In this document: in pieces, positions 36,893 through 47,200 of the stretch | Position numbering within the stretch: position 1 is the stretch's first letter | Layout of the letters: the number at the start of each line of letters is the position of its first letter | NCBI GenBank assembly: GCA_947495135.1 | Contig: CANLXN010000003.1 | Location: forward strand, 248,001 to 312,000 | Reading direction: 5' to 3' | Length of the DNA: 64,000 nt | Origin: an uncultured Flavobacteriaceae bacterium | Lineage (GTDB): Bacteria > Bacteroidota > Bacteroidia > Flavobacteriales > Flavobacteriaceae | Made by a program: the position numbers and the translations under genes | Notes under the pieces: model-generated | Told to the model about the DNA's origin: nothing | Seen by the model: the letters and a program-made list of their open reading frames with translations, nothing else | The model's database searches: none

Positions 36893-37787
36893 AATAGCGT
36901 ATCATCCTATTTATAAACATCCGTTGCCCGATGGACATAGATTCCCAATGGAAAAGTATGACCTCCTACCGCGGCAATTGTTGTATGAAGGGAGTTGCAC
37001 CGAAGCAAACTTCTTTGCTCCAAATATGGCCCATGAAAACAATATTCTTGCAGTTCACACCAAGGAGTACGTTCACCAGTTAAACGAGCTAAGCATAGAA
37101 CGAAGAGCAGCCCGAAAAATAGGTTTTCCACTTTCTAAGGAATTAGTAGAACGCGAATATCGCATTGCGCAAGGAACCATAGAAGGGTGCAATTTTGCTT
37201 TAAAAAATGGTGTTGCTATGAATATTGCAGGAGGAACGCACCATGCCTATTCTAACCATGGTGAAGCCTTTTGCATGTTAAACGATCAAGCTATTGGAGC
37301 GAGATATTTGCAGTCTGAAAAGTTAGCTGGCAAAATTTTAATTGTTGATCTAGATGTACATCAAGGAAATGGAACTGCAGAAATTTTTAGCAACGACCCA
37401 TCTGTTTTTACTTTTTCAATGCACGGAGCTGGTAATTATCCTTTCAGAAAGGAAAAAAGTGATTTAGACATTGCCCTAGAAGATGGCACCGGCGATGAAA
37501 TATACCTGGATACGTTGAAAAAAACCTTACCACAGCTTATTTCCACCGAAAAACCCGATTTTATCTTCTATTTAAGTGGAGTGGATATTGTTTCTACGGA
37601 CAAACTAGGACGTTTGGGATGCACTGTAAAAGGTTGTAAAGAGCGGGATCGATATGTTTTGCAGATGTGTAAGGACCAACAAATTCCCGTTCAAGTAAGT
37701 ATGGGTGGTGGGTATTCTCCGGATATTAAGATTATTGTCGATTCGCACGCTAACACCTTTAGATTAGCACAAGAAATCTACTTTTAG
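36885..37787 (+). CDS. Histone deacetylase family protein
   Basis: 300-residue zinc-dependent deacetylase-fold enzyme (class II/AcuC-like). Tandem His119-His120 lies in AGGTHHAYS, and the zinc ligands are D157 and H159 (VDLDVHQGNGT) and D239 in STDKLG. Bacterial members deacetylate acyl-lysine or small molecules; the substrate here is unknown. It overlaps tex by 8 bp, so it is translationally coupled. Confidence 0.9.
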   Translation: MLKIAYHPIYKHPLPDGHRFPMEKYDLLPRQLLYEGSCTEANFFAPNMAHENNILAVHTKEYVHQLNELSIERRAARKIGFPLSKELVEREYRIAQGTIEGCNFALKNGVAMNIAGGTHHAYSNHGEAFCMLNDQAIGARYLQSEKLAGKILIVDLDVHQGNGTAEIFSNDPSVFTFSMHGAGNYPFRKEKSDLDIALEDGTGDEIYLDTLKKTLPQLISTEKPDFIFYLSGVDIVSTDKLGRLGCTVKGCKERDRYVLQMCKDQQIPVQVSMGGGYSPDIKIIVDSHANTFRLAQEIYF

Positions 37788-37895
37788 TTTCTCACAACTA
37801 TCTCATAAAGTTTCAAAAACACCGTCTTTCACAATATATTTACACTGTTGTTGAAAAAGAAAAATTGCAAACGAAAAAAGCTTAACCTTACTTTT

Positions 37896-39833
37896 TTAAA
37901 TGTTCTGTATGAACATCTTCAGAGATTCACCTTTGGGGATGTTCATCTTTTTTCTAAGCGTATATCGATAATTATCTACACTCGCTGCGCTAATATTTAA
38001 CTGCAAGGCGATTTGCTTAGAAGTCTGTCCCAATCGTAACATAGTAGCCACCTTTTTTTCTTTATCTGAAAGCGTCGTATACATTTGATCGATCTTTGCT
38101 CGAAAAGAATCGTTGGTTTCATTTACTTGCTGATATAACTGAATCTTTTCTTTATTCTGTTCTATATCATTATTAATAAAGTGCAATGTATCGTTGACCA
38201 TATCCTTATAGGTATCGTTGATCACCTTTATTCCCTTGAGCTTAGATTTAATCTTCTCTAGAAGTTCGTTTTTTTCTGAAATGTGAATAGCGAAGTCTGT
38301 TATCTGCTTGTTTTTAAACTGTACCTTGTTATCCAAAGCCTCTTGTTTTACCTTCAGTATTTCCTGCTTAGATTCCAGTACCGATCGACGCACCCTATTC
38401 AATTTTCTCTGACGGAAGAACCCAAAAATCGCGAACAAAATTATTAATCCAGCAATACCTATAGTAAAGTAATTTCTGAGTTTAATGCGTTTCTGAGCTT
38501 CACTCGCTATCTGCAATTGTGCTTCGGTAGTCTCCAAGTCTGCAACCAATTCGTTATAGTTATGCTCTACCCGAAGTACATTTATTCTACTATTTTGCAA
38601 CTCTTCTCGGAGCGTATCATTTAACTGAGTGAATTTCTCAAAATACAAGAAACTATTTTCCATGTCTCCTTTCTCTTTGTAGAGTTCATAGAGTTCTTCA
38701 TAGGCCACCTTTTCAGACTCTCGTAGGTTCTCGGCTTTTACGTGAGCAATATTGTCTTTTATAATTTCTATTGCTTCGTTGTAATTTTTGTTGTCTCTTA
38801 AAATTTTAGACTTAGCCAGCGCAATTTCATTGCTAAACATGGAACCTGGAGTCTTCATTGAAGTTACTTCAGCAGAATCAATATACTTTTTCGAAAGGCC
38901 CAGTTGATTATTTTCAAAAGCCAATTTTCCCAAATCTAGGAGGATGGCGGTTTGGATGTAATTGTCATTACTCTCCTTCCCCATTTTCAAGGTCTTTTGA
39001 AATTGGCTATTCGCTTTACTATATTCCTTTTTCGCGAGATATAATCGTCCTTTATCACTTTGAACACTGAGTAAGCCGGGAGTGAAATCAATTTTTGTAA
39101 ATGCCGCTTCTGCACTATCTAGGTATTTTTCGGCCATACCGTATTCTTCCATTGCAGTGTAACTAGCGGCCAAAATATCATATCCGTCTGCTACACTTCT
39201 CTCGTCGTTAATCAACTTAGCTCTACGCAGCCCTTCAGTAGAACTTTTGATGGCGTCTTCATAATTATCTAAATTGAAATAGATCAATGCAAGGTCGCTA
39301 TAACTCTCTGCCAAATAACTTCGTGTTTCTTCATTATCTGGAGCCTTGCTTAAGAACCGATTTGCTTCGAGGATCCTCTCAAAAGCTAAATCCATATTTT
39401 CTTGATTATTGTGAACTATACCAGCAATAGAACTGGCTAGACCGACGTTTTGAAAATGCTTTCGGTTTTTTTTGTTTACATATAAAAATGCACTATCGGT
39501 ATATTTTAAAGTTTCATCGTATTCGCCATGAAACAATCCTACAATACTTAAATTAATGTATGAATCTGCAATTGCTACGCTATCGTTGCGTATGACATTG
39601 AGATTGAGTGCTCTCTTTAAAAAATAACGGGCGCTATCTGCATTTTCACCATAATAAAGTTCTCCTAATTCATTTAAGGTGGAAATAAGATCGTTTTGAG
39701 GTAAATCACGGTTACCAATTTCCTGTCTTAGAACAGAAATTGACTTCTCACCGTTCAAACTTTGGGTGTCTTGTGCAAGGCACAAAAGTGAGCAGAATAA
39801 AAAAACTACGGGGAATAAAAAAGTAAACTTCAT
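37896..39833 (-). CDS. TPR-containing membrane regulator with LuxR-type HTH
   Basis: 645 residues: a signal peptide, then TPR repeats over about residues 45-410, one membrane helix (about 455-475), a cytoplasmic coiled coil (about 480-575), and a C-terminal LuxR/GerE-type helix-turn-helix (LSDKEKKVATMLRLGQTSKQ, then NISAASVDNYRYTLRKKM). This is a common one-piece sensor type in Bacteroidota in which a periplasmic TPR domain senses a signal and the HTH acts inside. The targets are unknown; it is divergent from the VIT gene, with 457 bp between them. Confidence 0.85.
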   Translation of the reverse strand: MKFTFLFPVVFLFCSLLCLAQDTQSLNGEKSISVLRQEIGNRDLPQNDLISTLNELGELYYGENADSARYFLKRALNLNVIRNDSVAIADSYINLSIVGLFHGEYDETLKYTDSAFLYVNKKNRKHFQNVGLASSIAGIVHNNQENMDLAFERILEANRFLSKAPDNEETRSYLAESYSDLALIYFNLDNYEDAIKSSTEGLRRAKLINDERSVADGYDILAASYTAMEEYGMAEKYLDSAEAAFTKIDFTPGLLSVQSDKGRLYLAKKEYSKANSQFQKTLKMGKESNDNYIQTAILLDLGKLAFENNQLGLSKKYIDSAEVTSMKTPGSMFSNEIALAKSKILRDNKNYNEAIEIIKDNIAHVKAENLRESEKVAYEELYELYKEKGDMENSFLYFEKFTQLNDTLREELQNSRINVLRVEHNYNELVADLETTEAQLQIASEAQKRIKLRNYFTIGIAGLIILFAIFGFFRQRKLNRVRRSVLESKQEILKVKQEALDNKVQFKNKQITDFAIHISEKNELLEKIKSKLKGIKVINDTYKDMVNDTLHFINNDIEQNKEKIQLYQQVNETNDSFRAKIDQMYTTLSDKEKKVATMLRLGQTSKQIALQLNISAASVDNYRYTLRKKMNIPKGESLKMFIQNI

Positions 39834-40142
39834 AGGTTGGCGGTTATGCGTTTTCTCTTTGGTCGCATGGCTTTTTAAAGCCTAACGAATTTATCACTAT
39901 TTTCTCATATTCATATAAAAATATCGAGATTTCATCTAATGTTTATCTCTTATAATATTCAGTTATTCCTACTACAACGTTCGAAGGCACGAAAAAATTA
40001 TAAAGCACCCATCTCATTATCTATTAGTTTTTCTTTTGAGCGAAATCTGCTTACTTCAAAGACATCTGTGAATTAAATTCTTCTAGTTCTTTTTCTCTAA
40101 ACCATTTTGACCCGTTTATTCGGTACTATTTTTACAGACTAA

Positions 40143-40176
40143 AAGCTTTCGTCTCAAAAATAGTAGGCGAAAGCTT
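40143..40176. promoter_or_regulatory. Inverted repeat upstream of the VIT gene
   Basis: AAGCTTTCG and CGAAAGCTT, perfect 9-bp arms with a 16-bp spacer. It lies just upstream of the CTACGAAT direct repeats and may be an operator or terminator-like hairpin; no T-run follows it. Confidence 0.4.
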
Positions 40177-40183
40177 CCATTTA

Positions 40184-40218
40184 CTACGAATACTATTTAC
40201 ATCTCTACGAATTCTAAA
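40184..40218 (+). promoter_or_regulatory. Direct repeats upstream of the VIT gene (LytTR-like site candidate)
   Basis: CTACGAATACTA (40184-40195) and CTACGAATTCTA (40205-40216) differ at one base and are offset by exactly 21 bp, two helical turns. The second copy continues as CTACGAATTCTAAA (40205-40218) and ends 29 bp before the -7 box TACATTTG (40248-40255). No TTG -33 element is present, fitting an activator-dependent promoter. LytTR regulators typically bind direct repeats with this periodicity. Confidence 0.5.
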
Positions 40219-40247
40219 ACACCTCCATTTACCCTTTAGTTAGCTGG

Positions 40248-40255
40248 TACATTTG
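40248..40255 (+). promoter_or_regulatory. -7 box of the VIT gene
   Basis: TACATTTG, 35 nt before the ATG at 40291. Confidence 0.55.
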
Positions 40256-40290
40256 ATCCAACATCAATAATAACCACAATTAAAGCTACT

Positions 40291-42453
40291 ATGAAAAATC
40301 TACTTCTTGCCATCGTATTATTTGTTTCAATTACCAGCATCGCCCAACAAAAAATTGATGGGCCTTATTTGGAAGTGCTCTCTGGAGACACCCTTATTCC
40401 TTTAAAAGAAAGTAAGGCCAATGTGCAAATCTCTGGAACTATCGCCCATGTACAACTCACGCAAGTCTACCACAATAACGGGGACGCACCAATTGAGGCC
40501 AAATACGTATTCCCTATGTCGACAAAAGCTGCGGTGCATCATATGCAAATGACCATAGGAGAACGGGTCGTAAATGCAAAGATCTTCGAAAAAGAGCAGG
40601 CTAAAAGAGTATATGCCGAAGCAGTAAACGAAGGTAAACGTGCAGCAAAACTGGATCAAGCAAGACCCAATATATTTCAAATGAAAGTAGGCAACATCAT
40701 GCCCGGTGACAAACTTTCCATTGACATTTACTATACCGAAATGTTAGTACCCGTACAAGGAGAATATCAATTTGTTGCTCCAGGTGTCGTTGGCCCTCGA
40801 TTTACTGGGGAAAGTACTACAAACGAAGAAGCCTTTAATTCGCCATACACGTCTAAAGGCATTGCGGACAGTTTTATATTCGATATCCAGGTTACAATTA
40901 ATGCCGGAATGATGATTCAAAGCGTTGGTAGCAAGTCGCATAAGATCAATGTGGAGTATCCAAATGCAAAAACGGCTTCTGTCTTTCTATCTAAAAGCAA
41001 CATCAATGCTTCCAACCGAGATTTCATTCTCAATTATAGTTTGAGAGGAAATGACATTCAGACTGGGCTCCTTCTTTATGAACACAATGACGAAAAGTTC
41101 TTCGCTTATTTAATGGAGCCTGTTAAAGAAGTAAAAGCAAAAAACATCACCTCTAGAGAATACCTATTTATTGTAGACGTTTCGGGATCTATGAATGGTT
41201 ATCCCCTAGAAGTGTCGAAAGACCTTATGCGTAACCTTCTTTGTAACCTCAATGCAACCGATACTTTTAATGTACAGCTCTTTGCCTCCAGTTCTACCAT
41301 TTTTAGTGAGCTTCCTGTAGAAGCAACCACAGACAATATCGAAAATGCAATTAATTTCCTGTCTAACGGACAAGGAGGTGGCGGAACTGAACTTTTGAGC
41401 GCTCTTAAAACCGCTTATTCCTTGCCTAGAAAAGACTTAGGTAGCGCGCGCTCCATGGTAATTATCACAGATGGTTACGTAAACGTTGAGAAAGAAGCAT
41501 TTCAACTAATAGGGCAAAAGCTGGATGAGGCAAACGTCTTTACTTTCGGAATTGGTTCCAGTGTAAACAGGTATTTAATGGAAGGAATGGCCAAGGTTTC
41601 TAATAGTGAGTCCTTTATTGCCACTACCAAAGAAGAAGCAAGTAAAGTAGCCCTCGACTTCAAAGAATATATTGCTTCTCCGTTACTAACTCAGGTAAAA
41701 TTAGAAGCGAAAGGGTTTGAAATCTACGATGTTGAACCGAATAGTATTCCAGATGTGTTTTCAGCCAGGCCAGTAGTGGTATTCGGGAAATATCGTGGAA
41801 AAGCAGAAGGAAAACTCGTGTTAACTGGTTACCAAGGGAAAAAGAAGATCAAGCAAACCATGAAAGTTTCAGAAAAAAATATTAGCACTCATAATAAAGC
41901 ACTTCGTTACCTATGGGCGCGTAAAAAAATTGAACAGTTGGACGATTATAACACCCTGTTCTATGAAGATGTAAAAACCGAGGTAATTGGCCTAGGGCTA
42001 AAGTACAATTTGGCCACTAAGTATACTTCTTTTGTTGCAGTAGATGAGCAAGTGGTAAATAAGGATGGTACGCTTAAAACAGTTAAACAACCACTTCCAA
42101 TGCCTCAAAACGTAGAAAACTCTGCCGTAGGAGCGGCCGGCGACTTAACCGCCAAAAGTAAATTTACCAAGTCGTTCGCAATTACTTTTTCTGAAAAAAA
42201 TAATCTGCCAAAGGCCGAAGAAAGAAAGATTAAAATGTGGTTCAAAGCTCATTTTTCTACACTATCTGAAAAGTACCTAAAGGAACATAGTGAACTCCGA
42301 ATCAACTTCGGTGTGGATGGAAAGATTGTAAGTATTGAAGTCCTTGAGAACGGTAAATGGATTATTGAAAAGGAGATTACCAAAGATTTTCAAAACACCA
42401 AACTTAAGAAGATCGCAACCCATTATCAGTTTACAATTACAGCAGCATTTTGA
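40291..42453 (+). CDS. Exported VIT and vWA domain protein
   Basis: 720 residues with a signal peptide (about 1-18). A VIT domain (about 25-150, with AVHHMQMTIGERVV) and a von Willebrand A domain with the metal-binding MIDAS motif D-V-S-G-S-M (about 295-300) are like inter-alpha-trypsin inhibitor heavy chains. The C-terminus adds an uncharacterised beta region. It is likely periplasmic or outer-surface; a binding or adhesion role is inferred from vWA. It ends before a hairpin terminator and shares its promoter architecture with the gene at 42612. Confidence 0.85.
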   Translation: MKNLLLAIVLFVSITSIAQQKIDGPYLEVLSGDTLIPLKESKANVQISGTIAHVQLTQVYHNNGDAPIEAKYVFPMSTKAAVHHMQMTIGERVVNAKIFEKEQAKRVYAEAVNEGKRAAKLDQARPNIFQMKVGNIMPGDKLSIDIYYTEMLVPVQGEYQFVAPGVVGPRFTGESTTNEEAFNSPYTSKGIADSFIFDIQVTINAGMMIQSVGSKSHKINVEYPNAKTASVFLSKSNINASNRDFILNYSLRGNDIQTGLLLYEHNDEKFFAYLMEPVKEVKAKNITSREYLFIVDVSGSMNGYPLEVSKDLMRNLLCNLNATDTFNVQLFASSSTIFSELPVEATTDNIENAINFLSNGQGGGGTELLSALKTAYSLPRKDLGSARSMVIITDGYVNVEKEAFQLIGQKLDEANVFTFGIGSSVNRYLMEGMAKVSNSESFIATTKEEASKVALDFKEYIASPLLTQVKLEAKGFEIYDVEPNSIPDVFSARPVVVFGKYRGKAEGKLVLTGYQGKKKIKQTMKVSEKNISTHNKALRYLWARKKIEQLDDYNTLFYEDVKTEVIGLGLKYNLATKYTSFVAVDEQVVNKDGTLKTVKQPLPMPQNVENSAVGAAGDLTAKSKFTKSFAITFSEKNNLPKAEERKIKMWFKAHFSTLSEKYLKEHSELRINFGVDGKIVSIEVLENGKWIIEKEITKDFQNTKLKKIATHYQFTITAAF

Positions 42454-42482
42454 GGAGAGAGTTGTCTATGTAATTGTTAAAA

Positions 42483-42507
42483 AAACCCCGAATCTAATTC
42501 GGGGTTT
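42483..42507 (+). terminator. Hairpin terminator after the VIT gene
   Basis: A perfect 10-bp stem AAACCCCGAA/TTCGGGGTTT with a 5-nt loop. The T-run is short, so it may be bidirectional or leaky. Its 3' arm adjoins the first of the direct repeats that precede the next gene. Confidence 0.7.
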
Positions 42508-42540
42508 ACGCTTTCTAGTTTATTCCCTACGAATTCTAAA
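42506..42540 (+). promoter_or_regulatory. Second direct-repeat promoter element (matches the VIT promoter)
   Basis: CTACGAATTCTAAA (42527-42540) is identical over 14 bases to the element at 40205-40218. A related copy, TTACGCTTTCTA (42506-42517), lies 21 bp upstream of it. The distance from the element to the -7 box TACATTTG (42570-42577) is 29 bp, the same as at the VIT promoter. The two transcription units therefore look co-regulated. Confidence 0.5.
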
Positions 42541-42569
42541 CGGGCTCATATTTAAGCGATAGGTGACCT

Positions 42570-42577
42570 TACATTTG
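42570..42577 (+). promoter_or_regulatory. -7 box of the 42612 gene
   Basis: TACATTTG, 34 nt before the ATG at 42612, identical to the box at 40248-40255. Confidence 0.55.
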
Positions 42578-42611
42578 AACTATAAATCAACAAAAATCAA
42601 AATCTACTATT

Positions 42612-43175
42612 ATGAAAAATATCATGTATCTCGCTATTTTACTTTTGGGTTGTCAATTTGTAAACGCTCAAGAATTTAAAGAAACCAACGCATATATAGT
42701 ATCCATGAACGGAGAAACCAACAAACAGGAAACACTGGCAACCAAAGCGGTCTTACAAAGGCAAAGTGAAACCACCATTGCACTTACTTCCTTCCCACTA
42801 GAAGCAGCTCAAACCATGAATAGTGTAAAGGTGACAGAATTAGATAACCCCGGACTAAATGGAGTTAAAAAAGTTCTAAAAATAGACGCTAAATACACCG
42901 AGTACTGCGCATACATTGTTTCTCAATACATCCTTGTAACCAACGATGGAGATTATATAAGTCTTCCAAGAATTGGCAATACAATGTGTAACGACAGCAC
43001 AAGTGAAATAAAATATATTTTTCCGAATCAAAAATTTGGAAAGGCGAACCAGATTGTACGTTCGGAAGTAGGAATATCTAATACAACGACCATTTCTGAA
43101 GCAACCACGCAAGAAACTTTCTCGTGGAACGACGATGATTTTGGAACCTCTGGTGCTATTTCTGAAAATTTATAA
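42612..43175 (+). CDS. Exported hypothetical protein
   Basis: Unrecognised 187-residue protein with a signal peptide (cleavage near VNA-QE) and three Cys after it. The mature part is mixed beta and Ser/Thr-rich at its end. It precedes the lipoprotein gene at 43195 by 19 bp in the same direction and shares its promoter type with the VIT gene. The function is unknown. Confidence 0.6.
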   Translation: MKNIMYLAILLLGCQFVNAQEFKETNAYIVSMNGETNKQETLATKAVLQRQSETTIALTSFPLEAAQTMNSVKVTELDNPGLNGVKKVLKIDAKYTEYCAYIVSQYILVTNDGDYISLPRIGNTMCNDSTSEIKYIFPNQKFGKANQIVRSEVGISNTTTISEATTQETFSWNDDDFGTSGAISENL

Positions 43176-43194
43176 ACTTGAACCATCGGCCATT

Positions 43195-44235
43195 ATGAAA
43201 AATTACACCATCCTTCTGCTGCTTTATTCTGCTTTGATGTTTAGTTGTGAGAAAACAAATTTTGACGCAGAGATTATTTCCGAAGAAATTGAACAAGATT
43301 TGGAGTTAGAAACAAAAAAAGTAGTCTTCATTGCGGGTTTTGATGAAGGCAACAACAGTTACTATACCAATGCTCGTAAACATTTTCTAGATAGGAAGAT
43401 GAAGGTGGTGGAAGGATTATTTTCCATGGAAGAGATTAATCATTGGTTCAATACAAATGCACTCCACACTACATATAATGAAGTTCATATTGTTAGTCAT
43501 AGTAACTCTTGGCGGGGAATGTCTCTGCAAACTACTAAGAATGGTAATCGGATTACGGCAGAATCGCTTTCTGAAGCAATAGAAAGCAAACAATTACCAA
43601 CGATCATAAATGGAATAACCGAAAAAACGCAGATTATTTTTCATTCGTGTGGCTTGGGAGAAAACACTGCGCTGTTAGGGCAACTACAAAAAGTCTTTAG
43701 CGGTAACAATGCTCCTAAAGTTTCTGCAGCCAAGCACTTTAATGTCTTCGGAGGTAAGTATGCCTCTCATTATTTGGCACAACCTTATTACGTTTTTTAT
43801 CCAACTGCCCAATCTCCGGGACCACGCGCATTATCTGATGAAATAAAAACGACGTATCCAAATCAAAATATTGATTGGTTTACGGCGCTAAAAACAAGAT
43901 CAGAAACAGGTTTAGGAACACCTTATTCATACCGGTTTAATATTCCCGTAAATTGGGAGGTGCGTTTTGAAGAAACACAAGATATTCCTGAATTCAAAAA
44001 CACGGATGAAATTATGGATTGGATTTCTGAAAATGAACAAATGGCCCTTGCTATCTATGAACTTGGGATTCCCCTGGAAAAATTTCGGTGGAAAACCGGC
44101 ATCTCTGGAAATGTTTTAAAAATTAGTGGAAAGACAACCGTCCTTTGCGTACTAAAACCCATAATGTCTCCAATAGATTCGTCCGAATACGGAAGCCTCG
44201 ATTTAGAAAACAAAAGTTTATACACTTCTATATAG
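43195..44235 (+). CDS. Lipoprotein with clan-CD-peptidase-like His/Cys motifs
   Basis: 346 residues. The N-terminus is a lipoprotein signal (FSC, Cys18 lipobox). After an FIAGFDEG strand, a hydrophobic strand leads to H-I-V-S-H-S (His102), and a second one to I-I-F-H-S-C-G (Cys152). A His block and a Cys block, each following a buried strand, are what clan CD peptidases (caspase, gingipain, clostripain) show, but length and spacing do not point to a named family. An alpha/beta hydrolase reading is less likely because there is no GxSxG. A longer upstream start (43135) is rejected because it would hide the signal. Confidence 0.45.
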   Translation: MKNYTILLLLYSALMFSCEKTNFDAEIISEEIEQDLELETKKVVFIAGFDEGNNSYYTNARKHFLDRKMKVVEGLFSMEEINHWFNTNALHTTYNEVHIVSHSNSWRGMSLQTTKNGNRITAESLSEAIESKQLPTIINGITEKTQIIFHSCGLGENTALLGQLQKVFSGNNAPKVSAAKHFNVFGGKYASHYLAQPYYVFYPTAQSPGPRALSDEIKTTYPNQNIDWFTALKTRSETGLGTPYSYRFNIPVNWEVRFEETQDIPEFKNTDEIMDWISENEQMALAIYELGIPLEKFRWKTGISGNVLKISGKTTVLCVLKPIMSPIDSSEYGSLDLENKSLYTSI

Positions 44236-44265
44236 GCATCACTATTTCTAAAAAAGGAGTTTCCC

Positions 44266-44273
44266 TATATTTG
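44266..44273 (+). promoter_or_regulatory. -7 box of the propeller kinase gene
   Basis: TATATTTG, 17 nt before the ATG at 44291, without an obvious TTG -33 element. Confidence 0.5.
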
Positions 44274-44290
44274 TTTGATACAGTCTACAC

Positions 44291-47200
44291 ATGAGAATTG
44301 CCCATTTCAAAAGAAAAATACTCCTACTCCTTACCCTCAGTTTAGCGGTGACGGTTTGTTCGCAAAACAATGAACTCCGTCCCTACACTATGGAAGATGG
44401 TTTGCCGCAATCTCAGGTTTACGACCTAGTACAAGATACCATAGGATATTTATGGCTAGGGACGCAAGGTGGTGGACTAGCGCGTTTCGACGGTGAGTCT
44501 TTTACCACCTACAACGATCGCGACGGACTCGCCTCTAATTATATTTATTCCCTTAAATATGCAAAAGACTCCCTATTTATAGGTACCAAACGCGGACTTT
44601 CGATTAAGGTTGAAGAGCGATTTGTGAATTACAGCACTCCTCAAATCAATAATATCGTTCAACATAACGGAGTTACATTTTTAGCAACCAATCGCGGGCT
44701 ATACCGTTTCAGAAAAAATGAAAAGCCAACAAAAGTAAAGCTCAATTCGACCTTGGATTCAGGACAGTTGAATGCTATAGTTTTTGATGGAAAGTGGTGG
44801 TGGATTGCATCGAGTAAAGGGCTCTGGAAAGTAAATGCGTTGCAGGATCAACCCAAGACTAAGCCATACTCCAATTCTAATTTTACGGCACTCGCTTTTC
44901 ATCATCAACAACTATATGCAGCTACTTTTACAGAGGGCATTACAGTAATTGATCCAACTGGAATTAAAGAAGACCAACTCATAACTGGTGAAACTCGCAT
45001 CAATCATCTTCGGGTAATAAATGAACAGCTTTGGGTGTCTACCGACGCTAGGGGAATCACGGTTTACAACCTTAGTTCTCTTCAAGTAACTAAAAAGTTA
45101 ACCAAGCGCAACGGACTTTCAGTGTCGCATGTTCGCAGAGCAATGATGGACCGACAAGGAAATATCTGGATCGCGACCAGTGGTGGTGGATTGTACAAAT
45201 ATTTTCAGAATGAATTTACCCATTACGACCGAGACACTGGTTTAAAGGGAAATAGGATCTATGCCGTTCATGCCAATGCTGAAGAATTATGGATTTCGAA
45301 TTCGGAAGCGGGTCTAGCGCAGATCGATTCTTTGGGAATACACCCAATTGCGCCTATAGAGAACTTTTCCGAAGTGAAAATTAAAACAATTACAACTGAT
45401 GCAAATGGAAATATTTGGGCAGGATCGGACGGAAAAGGAATTTTGTTTAGGGAAACGGTGCGCAGAGATACCATAATTGCATATGGAGATGACTTGGCCG
45501 ATCTGCGAATGGAGCAAATTTCAGAAACAACCAATTACATTATAAATGAAGACATTGGCCTTCCTAATAACTGGATACGTAAGCTTTACATCGATAAAGA
45601 TATTATCTGGGCGGCTACTTACAGCAGTGGTATTGTGAAATTGCAATATAACAAAAATTCAAATCGCATCACTATCTTAAAAACATTTGCCTTTGAAGAC
45701 GGTTTAGACGATGTACTCATAAGAGATATGAAACCAGACAAAGATGGTAAGATCTGGTATTCCACGCAAACAGGACATTTGGGTTATATCGATGAGGGTC
45801 AAGTTATCCATTTAGGTGAAATTCTCGATCAAAAAACACCGATCAATACAATTCTATTTCACAACAGTACTATTTTCTTAGGAACTGCAGGAAATGGTAT
45901 ATGGCATGCTCCTATGAACGATTTTAAAGAATTTAAAAAGCTAATTGGAGCCAAACGCCTTACCTCCAACAATAGCTATCAGCTTATTTTCGATACCGAA
46001 GAGAATCTATGGATGGGAACAGAAAGAGGTGTAGATAAAATTGTTTTAAATCAGGATCAAGAAATTGTGGACGTTTTTCATTTTGGTAGAAATGATGGTT
46101 TTCTCGGAATTGAAACCTGCTTGAACGCTGTTGATCGTGATAGTGAAGGTAATTTGTGGTTTGGAGCCATCTACGGACTCACCAAATACGACGTAAAACG
46201 AACAACCGAAGCGTCCGTTATAAAGCCGCATCTACATTTCGAAAAAATAGAAGTTGGTTACAAATCAATCGATGAGATTCCGTCTAACAATTCTTATGCA
46301 CAAAATAGAGGCTTGCGTTTAACATCCGACCAAACACAAATCTCCTTTGTATATAGGACCATCGATCTGGACCATCCCAAAGAGGTAGAATACAGATACA
46401 AACTAAATGAAACAGACTGGAGCCCTTGGAGCAACAGCAACCAACAAAATCTGGTGGGTCTTGCCTATGGACCACATCTTTTTACTGCTCAATCCCGAGA
46501 TTATCGCTGGATAGAGAGCGAACCCATTAGTTTTCAATTTTTTATTGAAAGTCCGTTGCATGAAAAAGCTTGGTTTCAATGGCTCATAATAGGGCTTGGA
46601 CTTGGAATAATTCTTTTAATTACATGGTATTATATTAAAAAATATAAAAGGAAAAACCGAGAAGAACGCGCGCGCTTAGAAGTGCAAAATCACTTACTAT
46701 CACTTGAACAAAAGGCATTGAGGCTACAAATGAATCCGCATTTTATTTTCAATGTCCTCAATGGTATCAAAGCGATGGGAAGCAGTAATCCTGAGAAGAT
46801 GAACCATACTATAAATAGTTTTGCAACTATGTTAAGAGAAATTCTATATAATTCTCGAAAGGAGCATATTAGTTTGGCGCAAGAGATGAAAACATTAAAA
46901 AATTATATTGAAGTAGAGCAACTAATGGCTCCTACCAGCTTTGAGTATCTTTTAGATGTAAAGTCTGATATTGATGCTGAAGAAATTTTGATTCCGCCTA
47001 TGCTCATACAGCCTTTCGTAGAGAATGCAATAAGGCATGGAATTTTAAAAGGCCCAAGGGAAGGAAAACTGAACATTCAGTTTAGTACAGACGAAGATTT
47101 TTTATATTGCAGCATCACCGATAATGGCCCAGGGATTTTTGAATCTCAAAAAGCTAAAACAGCTACAGATCATCAATCCATGGCTTTAACAGTTACAAGA

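Larger units (their letters stand above)
39834..40290. other. 457-bp intergenic region between LuxR-type and VIT genes
   Basis: No convincing gene. It holds a small palindrome GGCTTT-TT-AAAGCC (39869-39882) near the LuxR-type start, an inverted repeat AAGCTTTCG (40143-40151)/CGAAAGCTT (40168-40176), the direct repeats at 40184-40216, and a TACATTTG -7 box at 40248. The rest appears unstructured and AT-rich. Confidence 0.6.

Noticed and set aside
40143-40176. Terminator reading of the 9-bp inverted repeat
   Set aside because: No T-run follows it on either strand and no gene ends close by.
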